63,867 bases of DNA from an uncultured Chloroflexales bacterium (GCA_937902315.1 CALGUG010000034.1:1-63867), one strand, 5' to 3'. Counted from the first letter of the stretch, positions 15,654 through 24,655 are shown. The notes: generated from the sequence alone by a model not told the origin. Program-made: numbers and translations.

Positions 15654-16649
15654 ATGAGTTCGATTTGGCTATGGGTAGGCTTCAACCTCTTTGTGATCGC
15701 GATGCTGGCGCTCGACTTGGGTGTGTTTCATAAAGAGGATCATGCTGTATCGGTTAAAGAGGCTTCGATCTGGAGTGTGGTCTGGATCTCGTTAGCCATG
15801 GTCTTTAACATCGGCATCTACTTCTTCTGGGACAAGATGATGCCGGGCAGCAGTTACAGTAATGGCGAGGCAGGCCTAGCCTTCTTTACAGGTTACCTCA
15901 TAGAGAAATCGCTGAGTGTAGACAATATTTTCGTCTTTGTATTGCTGTTTAGCACCTTCGCAGTGCCCGCCAAATTCCAGCACCGCGTGCTCTTTTGGGG
16001 TATTTTCGGCGCCCTCGTTATGCGCGGCATCATGATCGCCATCGGCGCTTCCTTGATCCACCAATTCCACTGGGTCATCTACATCTTCGGCGCCTTCCTG
16101 ATCTTCACCGGCCTGCGCATGGCCTTTAGCTCGGGCGAAGAAGAGATCCACCCCGAACACAACCCCTTGGTCAAGATCTTGCGCCGCGTCATGCCTGTGA
16201 GCAAAGACTACGAAGGCCATAGCTTCTTTGTGAAGCGCGCTGGCACTTGGATGGCGACACCGCTCTTTGTGGTGCTGTTGGTGGTCGAGAGTACCGACCT
16301 GATCTTTGCTGTCGACTCGATCCCGGCCATCTTCGCGGTCACCGATGATCCCTTCTTGGTCTATACCTCGAACGTCTTCGCGATTTTGGGCCTGCGCTCG
16401 CTCTACTTTGTGCTGGCTGGCGTAATGCACAAATTCCACTATCTCAAGATGGGCTTGGCCGGTGTGCTCAGCTTTGTGGGTGTCAAAATGTTGCTGAGCA
16501 GCACACCCTTTAAGATCGATACAATGGTCTCGTTGTTTGTGATCGCGGGCATTATCAGCGCGGCCGTGATCGCTTCGATGGTGCGCGCCCGCCGCATCGA
16601 GCGCGAAGAGGCTATTCAGAGTCGCAGTGAATCGCAAGTCTTGAGCTAA
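15654..16649 (+). CDS. TerC-family membrane protein, probable Mn2+ exporter
   Basis: 331 residues with about eight membrane helices. The family signatures are IEKSLSVDNIFVFVLLFSTF (about residues 82-101) and ESTDLIFAVDSIPAIFAV (about 220-237), whose acidic residues line the proposed metal path. A charged cytosolic loop (GEEEIHPEHNPLVKILRR) lies between. E. coli Alx and Bacillus YceF/YkoY relatives export manganese and help metallate secreted enzymes. The complete yybP-ykoY riboswitch upstream supports this role directly. A strong terminator follows at 16671. The gene is monocistronic. Confidence 0.93.
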   Translation: MSSIWLWVGFNLFVIAMLALDLGVFHKEDHAVSVKEASIWSVVWISLAMVFNIGIYFFWDKMMPGSSYSNGEAGLAFFTGYLIEKSLSVDNIFVFVLLFSTFAVPAKFQHRVLFWGIFGALVMRGIMIAIGASLIHQFHWVIYIFGAFLIFTGLRMAFSSGEEEIHPEHNPLVKILRRVMPVSKDYEGHSFFVKRAGTWMATPLFVVLLVVESTDLIFAVDSIPAIFAVTDDPFLVYTSNVFAILGLRSLYFVLAGVMHKFHYLKMGLAGVLSFVGVKMLLSSTPFKIDTMVSLFVIAGIISAAVIASMVRARRIEREEAIQSRSESQVLS

Positions 16650-16670
16650 GCTCAGCGATCGAACGCAACA

Positions 16671-16702
16671 GCGCCACCCCAGATCTGGGTGGCGCTTTTT
16701 GT
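16671..16702 (+). terminator. Intrinsic terminator after the TerC gene
   Basis: Arms GCGCCACCC and GGGTGGCGC flank a short loop, followed by TTTTT. Confidence 0.93.
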
Positions 16703-16779
16703 GTCTGGCAAAGGCTGCGACATATGGTCGATCGTTCCGGCCTGCAGAGCGATCATCATGTGGCGGAGAGGTCCCTACC

Positions 16780-16878
16780 TGCCATTCGGTCTCAACCGCG
16801 TCCGCCTTCGGCTATCAAAAGGGCTTGGCGGCCCTCACCCCCCGGCCCCCTCTCCCGCACTGCGGGCGAGGGGGTGAA
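16780..16878 (+). repeat. Repeat cluster: core copy R4a plus CCCCCGGCCCCCTCTCCC motif
   Basis: CGCGTCCGCCTTCGGCTATC (near 16799-16818) is the dispersed core box. Directly after it lies a CCTCACCCCCCGGCCCCC motif whose CCCTCTCCCGCA and GGGCGAGGGGG arms form a hairpin; I recall this motif as recurrent in diverse bacterial genomes. Confidence 0.65.
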
Positions 16879-17016
16879 TACAAGCTCTCTGAGTTCTGTG
16901 CTCTCAAGGATACTCCCGCGATGGTATGCGAACGGTCGCCTGTTGCTGCCGACACGACTTTTGGCTAATGCATAGCTCCTGCCAAGCAGGAGAGGGGGAG
17001 CTCGGCCCACAAAAGA

Positions 17017-17131
17017 CCGTACCCTTCGACAGGCGGCTCTAGTAGTTCGACGAGCGGTTCCTGTGGTTCGGCAAGCGGTTCCTGAGCCTGCCGAAGGGCA
17101 CCAACCAAGCTTGCCGAAGGGTAGGGTACGG
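17017..17131. repeat. Cluster of CTTCGACAGGC / GCCTGCCGAAGGG inverted motifs
   Basis: Outer arms CCGTACCCTTCGACAGGC (17017-17034) and the region 17109-17131 (GCTTGCCGAAGGGTAGGG, then TACGG) are imperfectly complementary. Between them are TTCGACGAGCGGTTCCTG and TTCGGCAAGCGGTTCCTGAG. It resembles a widespread REP-like motif with CCTGAGCCTGxCGAAGG. No coding function is seen. Confidence 0.6.
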
Positions 17132-17204
17132 TTAATGACTCTGTGACTCTGTGCCTCGTGTGGTGAAAAACGTTCGCTACCGCGCTGCCGAAGGCCGATT
17201 GCCT

Positions 17205-17285
17205 GAATGGGAGGGCGACGCTCTGGTAGCCGAAGGCGGACGCGCTAGAAGCCGTATGGGGGCTAGAAGCTAAGCCGCCACATCA
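17205..17285 (-). repeat. Dispersed composite repeat, core copy R4b
   Basis: GTAGCCGAAGGCGGACGCG near 17229-17247, then a GGGGCTAGAAGCTAAGCCGCC-like end. It abuts the 3' end of the convergent VWA gene (stop at 17303). With R4a it brackets the other two repeat motifs. Confidence 0.65.
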
Positions 17286-17302
17286 TGAAAGCTGCCAAGC
17301 TG

Positions 17303-20173
17303 CTAACGCTTGCGGGCGCGGCGTTTGGCCGCCAAAAGACGGGCCATCGGGTCGTCTTCGCTGCTCGGCGCTTCCGGCTCGGGGTTGGCGGGCCGGGGCG
17401 CTGCTGCCACAGGCGGCTGCGGGCTTGGGCGACGCGGCTCGACGGGCGCGACCTCTGGAGCGGCGGCTGGCTGTTCATCGGGCTTGCTGGCCGAGCTGTA
17501 ACGCTGGGTCGCGCTGGCCTTGGCGGCTCGCAGACGGGCCAAGGTTGGGTCTGGCTCGACGACCGGTTGGCTGGCTGGCCTGCTGAAGCTGGGCTTAAGG
17601 GCTTGCAGCTCGCGCTTGCCCAGACGCAGGCGGCGCAGGGCGATGTCGAGCGGCCAGAGCAGCAGCGCCAACCAGAGCAGATTCAAACCGATATCGCGTA
17701 CCACGCCCACCGGTTGAGCGATCGGCTCAAATAGCGCAGAGCGGTCGGGGTTGTTGCGCCCACGGCTGATAGCGGCCAGATCGGCCAAGAGGGTCGGGTT
17801 ATCGCGCTGTGAGCTGTATTCGGGCGAATAGCTGATCACCAAGCCGTTGCTGGCGCTACCGATCGCCTCACCATCGCTGTTTTGCACCAAGACTTGGGCC
17901 AGATAGACGCCCGGGTTTGCCGCCGAGATCTCGGCTCGATAGCGTCCGGGTCCGATCTGACTGAAGTTCAGGTCGATACCCTGTTGGGCCGGGTCGAGCA
18001 CGCGCCCTATCAGTTGCAGTTGATCGAGCGGCTGGCCGAGGTCGTCTTGGGCGTTCAGTTCGAGCACCGCTTTGGTCGAACCGGGCAGGTTGTAGGCTTC
18101 CAAGGCCAAGCCTTGGGTTTGAGGCGGCGGCAAGAGCAGATCGAGCAGGCCGTTGACAAAACGCGGGTACTGACCCCAAGTGATCCAATCGCGGCCCCAC
18201 TGGCCTTTGAAGTCGCTGGTCCAGGCTACGCTGCGCCCTAGACCATACTGCCACTGGGCCAGCACCGGTTTGTTATCGGGCGTCACCAAGATGGTGCGTG
18301 CCGCTGGGCGCGGTTCGGTCGCATTATATCCGTGCAAGGGCGGCAGGTTATCGAGGTTGCGCACGATGATGGCGGGTAGAGCCACGATCGGCTGGAAGCT
18401 CTGGTCGACGATATCGCGCCCGGCCACAATGATGGTCTCGTTCAGGAAGATATTGGGCACTTCGTTCAGATTTTGCACCCGATAGTAGCGCCCGCCACCG
18501 ATCTCGGCGATCTGTTGGAGGGCTGGGTTGGCCTCTTCGCCGATCGCTACAATCGAGATCGTGGTTTGGTTAGCGCGCATCTCTTGGATCAGATCGGAAT
18601 AGTTGCTATCGGCGTAGCCATCGGTCAGCACGATCACGTGGCGCACGCTGCTATTCAAGCTGGCTAGCGCCTCGGCGGCTGGCTCGATACCGCTGCGAAT
18701 GTTGGTGCCTCCGCCTAGGCTGATCGTGCTGAGCGCGTTTTCGATATCGACAGCGCTCGGCAAGGGCTGCACTGGCAAGGCCCACATCGCGCCATCGTCG
18801 AAGGCAACCACTCCGATCTCGTCGTTTTGGCGCAGACCGAGACTAGCTTGATAGACCGCCTCTTTGGCGAGATCGAGCTTGGTAACGCCGCCCGCCAGAT
18901 CCGACATACTGCCGCTGCGGTCGATCACCATCACCAAGCCGACATTGGGCTGCATTGAGGTATCGAGCGGGTCGAGCTCGACGGGCAATGCTTCTGCCAG
19001 CGGTGTGCGCCGCCAGCCGCCCGCCCCGAAAGAGTGGTTGCCGCCCACCATAGCCAAGCCGCGCCCAAGGTCGCGCACATAGCGCGGTAGAGCCTCTTGC
19101 ACGGCGCGCGGCACATCGCGCGAGAGCACATTCAGCAAAATCACTGCGTCGTACTGGCTCAACAGCGCTTGGTTGGCTGGAATCTGAGAGGGCAAAACCA
19201 CTTCGGCGATCGCGCCCGCGTTGTTGATCGCATCTTGCAGCGGTTTGGCCTCGCTGGAGTCGCTGCTGGCGATCAAGATCTTGGGTGGCCCTTGGATATT
19301 GGTGAAGGTGGCGGCGCGATTGTTGATCGGCTGAGTATCGCCCTCGGCTTCGAGCCGAATCTCGTAGCGATGGAAGCCGCTCTCGCCGCCCGGAACCGTC
19401 AGCGCCAGCGAGCTATTGCCTTCGGGGATGGAGATCTCGAGCGTGTCGACCAGCTCGTTATCGGCGAAGACCTGCAGTTGGCCTTGAGTTGCGATCGTGC
19501 TGCGGAAGGTCGCTTGCAGCTGCACCTCTTGGTTGACGCGCGCGCTATCGGGCGCGCTCAAACCGCTGATCAGTACATCGTTGCCTAGCTCCGAGAGCAG
19601 CGGAATCACATCGATTGGAATATTGCGCGCCGCTGCGATTCGTGCCGCTTCCCCGGCGTTGCCGCTGTTTTCGCCGCCATCGCTCAGCAAGACGATGCGT
19701 TTTTGGCGGTCGTTGGGCAGCAGGGCCAGACCGAGCTGAATCGCCTCGGCGATATTGGTGCGCACCCCAATCGGTGTCGAGGTCAGGCGTGCTAACTCGT
19801 TGAGGGCCGAGGGCGCACGCTCGACCAGCGCATTTTCGCCAAACACCACAATCGCCGCTTGGTCTTCGTTGCGCTTGGTTTTTAGGGCTTCGTTAATGAT
19901 CGCGATGGCTTGATCGCGCTGGGCGGGCGCCACCGAATCGCTCTGGTCGATCAAAAAGACTACGGTTTGATCGCTTACAGGGCGCACGAATTGAGCACCA
20001 GCTAACGCCAGAATCAAGCCGATCATCATGACGCTGCGCAGGATCAGCAGAGACCAGAAGCGTAGCGGGCTACGAATACTTTGGGCCTTGCGACTTGCGA
20101 GCGTCAGCCCGATCATCAACGGTACAAGCACAAGAAGCAAGAGGGCTGCTGGGTAAATAAACGATAAGCGCAT
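17303..20173 (-). CDS. Large VWA-domain membrane protein
   Basis: 956 residues from ATG 20173, preferred because it starts directly at the first membrane helix. Helices are at about residues 5-27 and 43-62, followed by a degenerate VWA-like segment (VVFLIDQSDSVAPAQRDQAI). A glutamine-amidotransferase-like region follows, and then a true VWA domain whose MIDAS motif DRSGSM starts at Asp418, with TDGYADSN later. A further beta-rich region, a C-terminal helix (IGLNLLWLALLLWPLDIAL) and a Pro/Ala-rich charged tail complete it. Similar proteins sit beside MoxR ATPases and metal-binding DUF58 proteins, but neither is adjacent here. It probably acts as a metal-dependent adhesion or assembly scaffold; the exact role is unknown. 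Confidence 0.82.
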   Translation of the reverse strand: MRLSFIYPAALLLLVLVPLMIGLTLASRKAQSIRSPLRFWSLLILRSVMMIGLILALAGAQFVRPVSDQTVVFLIDQSDSVAPAQRDQAIAIINEALKTKRNEDQAAIVVFGENALVERAPSALNELARLTSTPIGVRTNIAEAIQLGLALLPNDRQKRIVLLSDGGENSGNAGEAARIAAARNIPIDVIPLLSELGNDVLISGLSAPDSARVNQEVQLQATFRSTIATQGQLQVFADNELVDTLEISIPEGNSSLALTVPGGESGFHRYEIRLEAEGDTQPINNRAATFTNIQGPPKILIASSDSSEAKPLQDAINNAGAIAEVVLPSQIPANQALLSQYDAVILLNVLSRDVPRAVQEALPRYVRDLGRGLAMVGGNHSFGAGGWRRTPLAEALPVELDPLDTSMQPNVGLVMVIDRSGSMSDLAGGVTKLDLAKEAVYQASLGLRQNDEIGVVAFDDGAMWALPVQPLPSAVDIENALSTISLGGGTNIRSGIEPAAEALASLNSSVRHVIVLTDGYADSNYSDLIQEMRANQTTISIVAIGEEANPALQQIAEIGGGRYYRVQNLNEVPNIFLNETIIVAGRDIVDQSFQPIVALPAIIVRNLDNLPPLHGYNATEPRPAARTILVTPDNKPVLAQWQYGLGRSVAWTSDFKGQWGRDWITWGQYPRFVNGLLDLLLPPPQTQGLALEAYNLPGSTKAVLELNAQDDLGQPLDQLQLIGRVLDPAQQGIDLNFSQIGPGRYRAEISAANPGVYLAQVLVQNSDGEAIGSASNGLVISYSPEYSSQRDNPTLLADLAAISRGRNNPDRSALFEPIAQPVGVVRDIGLNLLWLALLLWPLDIALRRLRLGKRELQALKPSFSRPASQPVVEPDPTLARLRAAKASATQRYSSASKPDEQPAAAPEVAPVEPRRPSPQPPVAAAPRPANPEPEAPSSEDDPMARLLAAKRRARKR

Positions 20174-20374
20174 ACTGCTCTCGTATTTCAAAATCGAATG
20201 GGGTTGGAGACGGATTCTGATCTGTTTAACAGTAGTCGGGTGTAGCAGCAAATGCTATGCTACACCCACTATCCTAACAGGTCACATCAAGTGGCGCTCC
20301 ATTCAATCGATCCTTGGGTCGATTTGGAGTAAGATACGCTCTATTGGCGGCTCACGTTTCGCGCGTGGCAGAGT

Positions 20375-21481
20375 TTATTCGCTGAACGGTAGATCGACCA
20401 CTGTCGCGATGACATCGCTGTTGGCGATAGCCACTTGGGTGCCGGTCGCTACATGGGCGGTACGCACATAGGCCAGCGCGATCGGCCCGAAGCGCGGCGA
20501 GATCACCATACTAGTCAGGTCGCCTGCCTCTTTGCCATCGACGCTCAGTTTGCCAAGTGGCTGCGGCCCAGCTTGGCTGTTTTCGTCGGTGGGGATGGGC
20601 GGCTCCAAAGCAGGAATGGCCGAGAGCTTTAGGCCGCGCAGCTGTTTAGCCATGCGCTTGCGGCTATCCATACGAGCGATGATCTCTTGGCCGACGTAAC
20701 AGCCCTTGGTAAAGCTGATGGCGTCGTGCAGGCCCGTTTCGAGCGGAATGTATTCCAAGGAAAGCTCGCGTCCATATGCGCCATAGCCCGATTCAACCCG
20801 CAGAATCGTGAAAGCGGCGCTGCCGAGTGGCTGCGCGCCCGCCTCGCTAAGGCTCTGCCAGAGCGTTGCAAGCTGTTCGCGCGGCGCATACAATGCGTAA
20901 CCCGCTTCGCCGATCGGCTTGATGCGAGCGATCCACAGATCAAGGCCTGCGATCTGGGCGCTGACGATTCCAAAGAGCGGCAGCTCGGCGAGCTTTTGGC
21001 CGCTCAGCTCTTCGAGAATGCTGGTGCTGTGTGGTCCGAAGAGCTGGAGTTGGCCTAGCGCCTCGCTGGCATCTTCGAGCTTTACTTTGTCGTTGAAGAA
21101 GATATTCTTGCGCAATAGTTTATAGACTGCAATGCGCTGCTGTGGGCTGGTTACCACCAAAAGACGATCTTCTAGCTTGTGGACGGTGAGCAGATCGATG
21201 ATGCGTCCGTTGTGGTTGGTGAGCACGGTCTGCACACCTTGGCCGGGCTTGGGTTTGACCACATCGTTGGTCGAAAGGCGCTGCAACAACGCGGCTTGGT
21301 CACGGTCGCTCATCCAGATGCGCCCCGCGCCGCTGGCGTCGATCAGGGCAGCCCCATTCAGAGCGGCTTGATACTCTTTGTAGGTATCGCCATAGTGAGC
21401 GGCCTGTTCCCATCCATCAACTGTATCGAAGACTGCCCCTGCCGCTAGTTGCAGATCGCGTAGAGAAGGTGTTTCACTCAT
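20375..21481 (-). CDS. ygfZ: Folate-binding protein YgfZ/GcvT-like
   Basis: 368 residues from ATG 21481; a GTG at 21496 would add five residues. The YgfZ signature K-G-C-Y-x-G-Q-E is present as FTKGCYVGQEIIARMDSRKR, with Cys conserved. The N-terminal GcvT-type tripartite fold shows ALIDASGAGRIWMSDRDQA and LLQRLSTNDV, followed by ILRVESGYGAYGRELSLEYI. YgfZ uses tetrahydrofolate and assists maturation or repair of certain Fe-S enzymes. Glycine-cleavage T-protein is the alternative but lacks KGCYxGQE. It is a single gene between two other - strand genes, with about 200 bases before the VWA gene. Confidence 0.88.
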   Translation of the reverse strand: MSETPSLRDLQLAAGAVFDTVDGWEQAAHYGDTYKEYQAALNGAALIDASGAGRIWMSDRDQAALLQRLSTNDVVKPKPGQGVQTVLTNHNGRIIDLLTVHKLEDRLLVVTSPQQRIAVYKLLRKNIFFNDKVKLEDASEALGQLQLFGPHSTSILEELSGQKLAELPLFGIVSAQIAGLDLWIARIKPIGEAGYALYAPREQLATLWQSLSEAGAQPLGSAAFTILRVESGYGAYGRELSLEYIPLETGLHDAISFTKGCYVGQEIIARMDSRKRMAKQLRGLKLSAIPALEPPIPTDENSQAGPQPLGKLSVDGKEAGDLTSMVISPRFGPIALAYVRTAHVATGTQVAIANSDVIATVVDLPFSE

Positions 21482-21640
21482 TCTTGACTCTTTCACTCGT
21501 TACATTCGGACTCGTTAGGCGAATCATACCATAGATGACGGCAATATTGGCTTGCTAGCAGAGACGAACATGCCTAGCTGCCCGGGGTGCTTTCGTATAT
21601 AACTGAAGCTGTGCTCTATCAGTTCAAGAAGGAAGAGGAA

Positions 21641-21901
21641 ATGCTGAAAGTGAGCTACGCTTTGTTGGCTGGTCTGTGTGTGCTTGTTGTGGTTTGGTTT
21701 GCGCTCTACGCTCGTACCAGCACACCACAGCAGGCGGTCTACTGGTACGATTCCCCGATTATTGCTAGACACAATTTCTCGTTAGGACTTCTACCTTGCA
21801 GCGCAAGCGAATATGGCCAGCTCGTAATCATACTTGATAGCTTCCGTAGTAGCGTTCCTGGGCCATATCTGAGTCTACCTGTGGCTCCACCTTGTCCCTA
21901 A
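21641..21901 (+). CDS. Small membrane-anchored or secreted hypothetical protein
   Basis: 86 residues from ATG 21641, with GGAAGAGG as a ribosome site. The N-terminus has one hydrophobic helix (YALLAGLCVLVVVWFALYA), serving as anchor or uncleaved signal. The remainder is a short extracytoplasmic domain with two Cys residues and ends SLPVAPPCP. I recognise no family. It is wedged between two - strand genes, ending 12 bases before the stop of the convergent dehydrogenase-like gene. Its reality rests on the ribosome site and helix. Confidence 0.5.
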   Translation: MLKVSYALLAGLCVLVVVWFALYARTSTPQQAVYWYDSPIIARHNFSLGLLPCSASEYGQLVIILDSFRSSVPGPYLSLPVAPPCP

Positions 21902-21912
21902 GCTATCCTGAG

Positions 21913-22728
21913 CTATTTGCAGGCTAGCGAAGCGGCGATCTCGTTAGCGCAGCGCGGGTTTGCGAGTAAGGCCGAGCCGATACTGACCGCGCTCGCTCCT
22001 GCGGCCAAAAACTGCTTGGCATCGTCGAGCGTGGCGATACCACAGCCCGCGATCAAGGGCACGCTGAGCGTTTCGGCGAGTTGAGCGGTGCGGTAGAGTG
22101 CCAGTGGACGCAATGCTGGCCCACAGAGCCATCCTTCGACGCGCGCTCCTCCCCGTTTGACATCGATATGCATGCCCATTGGCGGCCCACTGAGCGAGAT
22201 GGTATCGGCGCCCGAGAGAATGGCGGTTTGGGCCATGTCTTCAAGCTCCGGCTCGTCGATCGGCAGCTTCACAATTAAAGGCAGCATAGTGGCGGCTCGC
22301 ACGGTAGCGACCGCTTGCAGTGCCTGATTGCGGAAGCGGCTAAGATTGAATTCGATTCCGGCCACCCCTTCAATCGAGTCGAGCTGAGTCGCCACATCGG
22401 CACATTGCTCGGCGCTGGCCCCGCCGATACTGACGATCGCACGAGTCTTCCAGTTTGTCCAGACCGAGGCGCAACGCTGCTCGATATGTCGTAGCCCAGG
22501 GTTGACATCGCTATTGGTGATCAAGACGCCCGAAGGCATCGAGATGATCTGCGGTGCGGTATGGATGCGCCGTGGATGGAGCGATGTCGTGCGCGTTATC
22601 AACGCTCCGATATGCTCCCAGTCGAGTATCTTTTGATATTCGACGCCGTACCCAAGCGCTCCTGAGGCGATAACGACTGGTGAGGGCAGGCTTAAACCGT
22701 ATGGATTGCTAGGTGCAAGTTCTATCAT
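21913..22728 (-). CDS. Dihydroorotate-dehydrogenase-like protein lacking the catalytic Cys
   Basis: 271 residues, short for the family (about 300-310). The class 1 fold is recognisable in SLPSPVVIASGALGYGVEY, the phosphate-binding half (VPLIAGCGIATLDDAKQFLA, GASAVSIGSALL) and RPLALYRTAQLAE. The catalytic loop that reads NxSCPN in class 1 enzymes is FNLSRFRNQAL here, so the catalytic base Cys is replaced by Arg. The usual GGIxS is GCGIAT. It is therefore either a changed-specificity FMN protein or inactive. Genuine pyrD would be expected elsewhere. No pyr genes flank it, although PyrK-type partners are usual for class 1B. Confidence 0.75.
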   Translation of the reverse strand: MIELAPSNPYGLSLPSPVVIASGALGYGVEYQKILDWEHIGALITRTTSLHPRRIHTAPQIISMPSGVLITNSDVNPGLRHIEQRCASVWTNWKTRAIVSIGGASAEQCADVATQLDSIEGVAGIEFNLSRFRNQALQAVATVRAATMLPLIVKLPIDEPELEDMAQTAILSGADTISLSGPPMGMHIDVKRGGARVEGWLCGPALRPLALYRTAQLAETLSVPLIAGCGIATLDDAKQFLAAGASAVSIGSALLANPRCANEIAASLACK

Positions 22729-22896
22729 AGAGGTTTATAGTATAGTGTAAGAAGCGCGTCCGAACACTATTGTAGCACGTACCACCTAGTGGCGTGCTAG
22801 CTCCATATCGATCATACACCATTCTGAAGCCTTCTATCGTTTGTAGTAGATAGCGAATCGATCGATCTCTTTGTCGGCTGTTGCTGAAGGAGTGCC

Positions 22897-23754
22897 ATGA
22901 AAGCGTTGCGTTTTGGAATTAAGACCGCCCCACAACACACCACCTATCAGGCCATGTTGGAGGTTTGGAAAGAGGCTGATGCGACGCCGGTGTTTGAACA
23001 CGCCTGGTTGTTCGACCATTTTGCGCCCATTCATAGCGATGTAAACGGCCCTTGTTTTGAAGGCTGGACCCTACTTGCTGCCTATGCTGCCCAGACGTCG
23101 CGCATTCGTGTCGGTTTGATGGTGACCGGCAACACCTATCGGCATCCGGCGGTATTGGCGAACACCGCTGCCACCGTCGATGTGATCTCGGGCGGACGGC
23201 TCGATTTTGGGATCGGAGCGGGCTGGAACGAGTACGAACACAACAGTATGGGCATCCCGCTCTATACGCCTGGAGAACGCTTGCGCCGTCTGCGCGAGGC
23301 CTGCGAGATCTGCAAACGGCTTTTTACTCAGCATACCACCGATTTCGACGGACGCTACTATCAACTAAAAGAGGCGCGCTGCGAGCCGAAGCCGATTCAA
23401 AAGCCCTATCCGCCCTTTGTGATCGGCGGCAGTGGCGAGCAACTGACCCTCAAGATCGTAGCCGAATACGCCGATATCTGGAACTTCGCTGGCGGCCCGG
23501 TCGATACCTTCAAGCATAAGGTCGATGTGTTGCGCCAGCACTGCGAAACGGTTGGTCGCAACTTCGACGAGATCGAGCTTTCGACTCAACTGGTGGTCAA
23601 TTACAACAACCTCGACGAGACGATCGAACTGACCCAACAGTTCGTCGATGCGGGCGTCACCCATCTTGTGCTCAATCTGCGCCCGCCCTTCCCCGAGCGG
23701 ATCGTGACGCGCTTAGCCGAGGAAGTTGTGCCGCGTATTCGTCCGCTTGCCTAA
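22897..23754 (+). CDS. LLM-class (luciferase-like) F420-dependent oxidoreductase
   Basis: 285 residues with a GAAGGAG site. TIM-barrel bacterial-luciferase superfamily: FGIKTAPQHTTYQAMLEVWK, ATVDVISGGRLDFGIGAGWN, EYEHNSMGIPLYTPGERLRR and KPIQKPYPPFVIGGSGEQLT are typical of F420-dependent family members such as methylenetetrahydromethanopterin-reductase-like enzymes. The GGRLDFGIGAGWN segment marks the cofactor pocket. F420 rather than FMN use is inferred from subfamily resemblance. The substrate is unknown. It is monocistronic and followed by a long terminator at 23768. Confidence 0.87.
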   Translation: MKALRFGIKTAPQHTTYQAMLEVWKEADATPVFEHAWLFDHFAPIHSDVNGPCFEGWTLLAAYAAQTSRIRVGLMVTGNTYRHPAVLANTAATVDVISGGRLDFGIGAGWNEYEHNSMGIPLYTPGERLRRLREACEICKRLFTQHTTDFDGRYYQLKEARCEPKPIQKPYPPFVIGGSGEQLTLKIVAEYADIWNFAGGPVDTFKHKVDVLRQHCETVGRNFDEIELSTQLVVNYNNLDETIELTQQFVDAGVTHLVLNLRPPFPERIVTRLAEEVVPRIRPLA

Positions 23755-23767
23755 ACGCGAGATGTTT

Positions 23768-23815
23768 AAAAAGAGGATGCAGGGCATAACATATGGCCCT
23801 GCATCCTCTTTTTAG
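23768..23815 (+). terminator. Intrinsic terminator after the LLM oxidoreductase
   Basis: An 18-bp perfect stem (23768-23785 with 23796-23813), with an A-run on one side and a T-run on the other, so it works in both directions. It also suits the convergent DUF2182 remnant. Confidence 0.93.
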
Positions 23816-23908
23816 GTTTTAGAGCTGTGCTCAAAACCACTCTCTATCGCACAACAGTCAACTTGAAGAGGTATAGCACTTCTACAAGCCGCTATACCTC
23901 TTTAGAAA

Positions 23909-24424
23909 TCAGTGTTTAACCGTGACGTACCATACTTTTTGCCAGAGATGGCGTAATGACGGTATATGCTGCAATCTCATATGTGCTTGGACGGCTATGA
24001 TGCGCATCAATTTGCTCGAAAAACGCAGACGCCAACGTAGTGGTTTTGGTCGTTCAAAGCGTTCACTGAGGATCATAAAGGCTACAATGAGCATCGCGAC
24101 GAAGTGCCCTTGTAGTAACAGCATTGGGAAGAGCATCAAAGCCCAACACGAGCCAATACACCACAATGCGTGTGTTGTGCCAAAGCGTAGTACATCGAGA
24201 TCTGCGGCGATCCCAAAAGCCGCTAGTTCGCGATGATTATGACAGCGATTCAAGCAATGTTGCTTTAGAGGCGAACATTGCCATACAAAGGCAATCATCG
24301 CGCCTACAATTGCTCGTAAATAGGAGAGAGGTACGAGCGATTGTATTATAAGACTGATGCTATTTAGGATAATACCTGCAACCATCCAAATCGCGACATA
24401 CCCTAATACGAAAAGTGTAATCGA
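23909..24424 (-). pseudogene. DUF2182 membrane protein, 5'-truncated by repeat R5
   Basis: About 171 residues remain from SITLFVLGYVAIWMVAG to the stop. The C-terminal DUF2182 hallmarks are present: WQCSPLKQHCLNRCH, FGTTHALWCIGSCWALMLF and a final AMLIVAFMILSERF helix. Family members are about 250-270 residues and contain an early AMMLP-type helix; that half is missing. Upstream the frame runs straight into the core box of repeat R5 (translated as GGLLIAEGGRAR) and on to an ATG at 24595 inside the repeat. A full gene could not fit before the peroxidase stop at 24669. I infer loss of the 5' half together with repeat arrival. DUF2182 proteins are predicted metal-binding; function is unknown. 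Confidence 0.7.
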
Positions 24425-24655
24425 GCGAGCGCGTCCGCCTTCGGCTATCAACAGTCCGCCCATCAATACGACCTCGTATTTCGCTGAGCGCACAGACCAC
24501 CCAAGACGAGTCGATGCCCACCGCGCGCAACAACGTGCGCGAGGCCAGCGTTGAGCGAGTTTTCGCGCGAAAACTCGCTCAACAGCAATAGTCAAGTGCC
24601 ACTCTGTCGAAGCCTAAAACATAAACCGATCAACCGAATTTGCTAGTAGATCCGC
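24420..24655 (+). repeat. Dispersed composite repeat, copy R5
   Basis: Core GCGTCCGCCTTCGGCTATCA near 24432-24451, then a perfect 34-bp palindrome at 24550-24583 (arm GTTGAGCGAGTTTTCGC). A GTGCCACTCTGTCGAAGCC terminal segment and a CAACCGAATTTGCTAGTA end near 24630-24650 follow. It replaces the 5' end of the DUF2182 gene. Confidence 0.82.
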
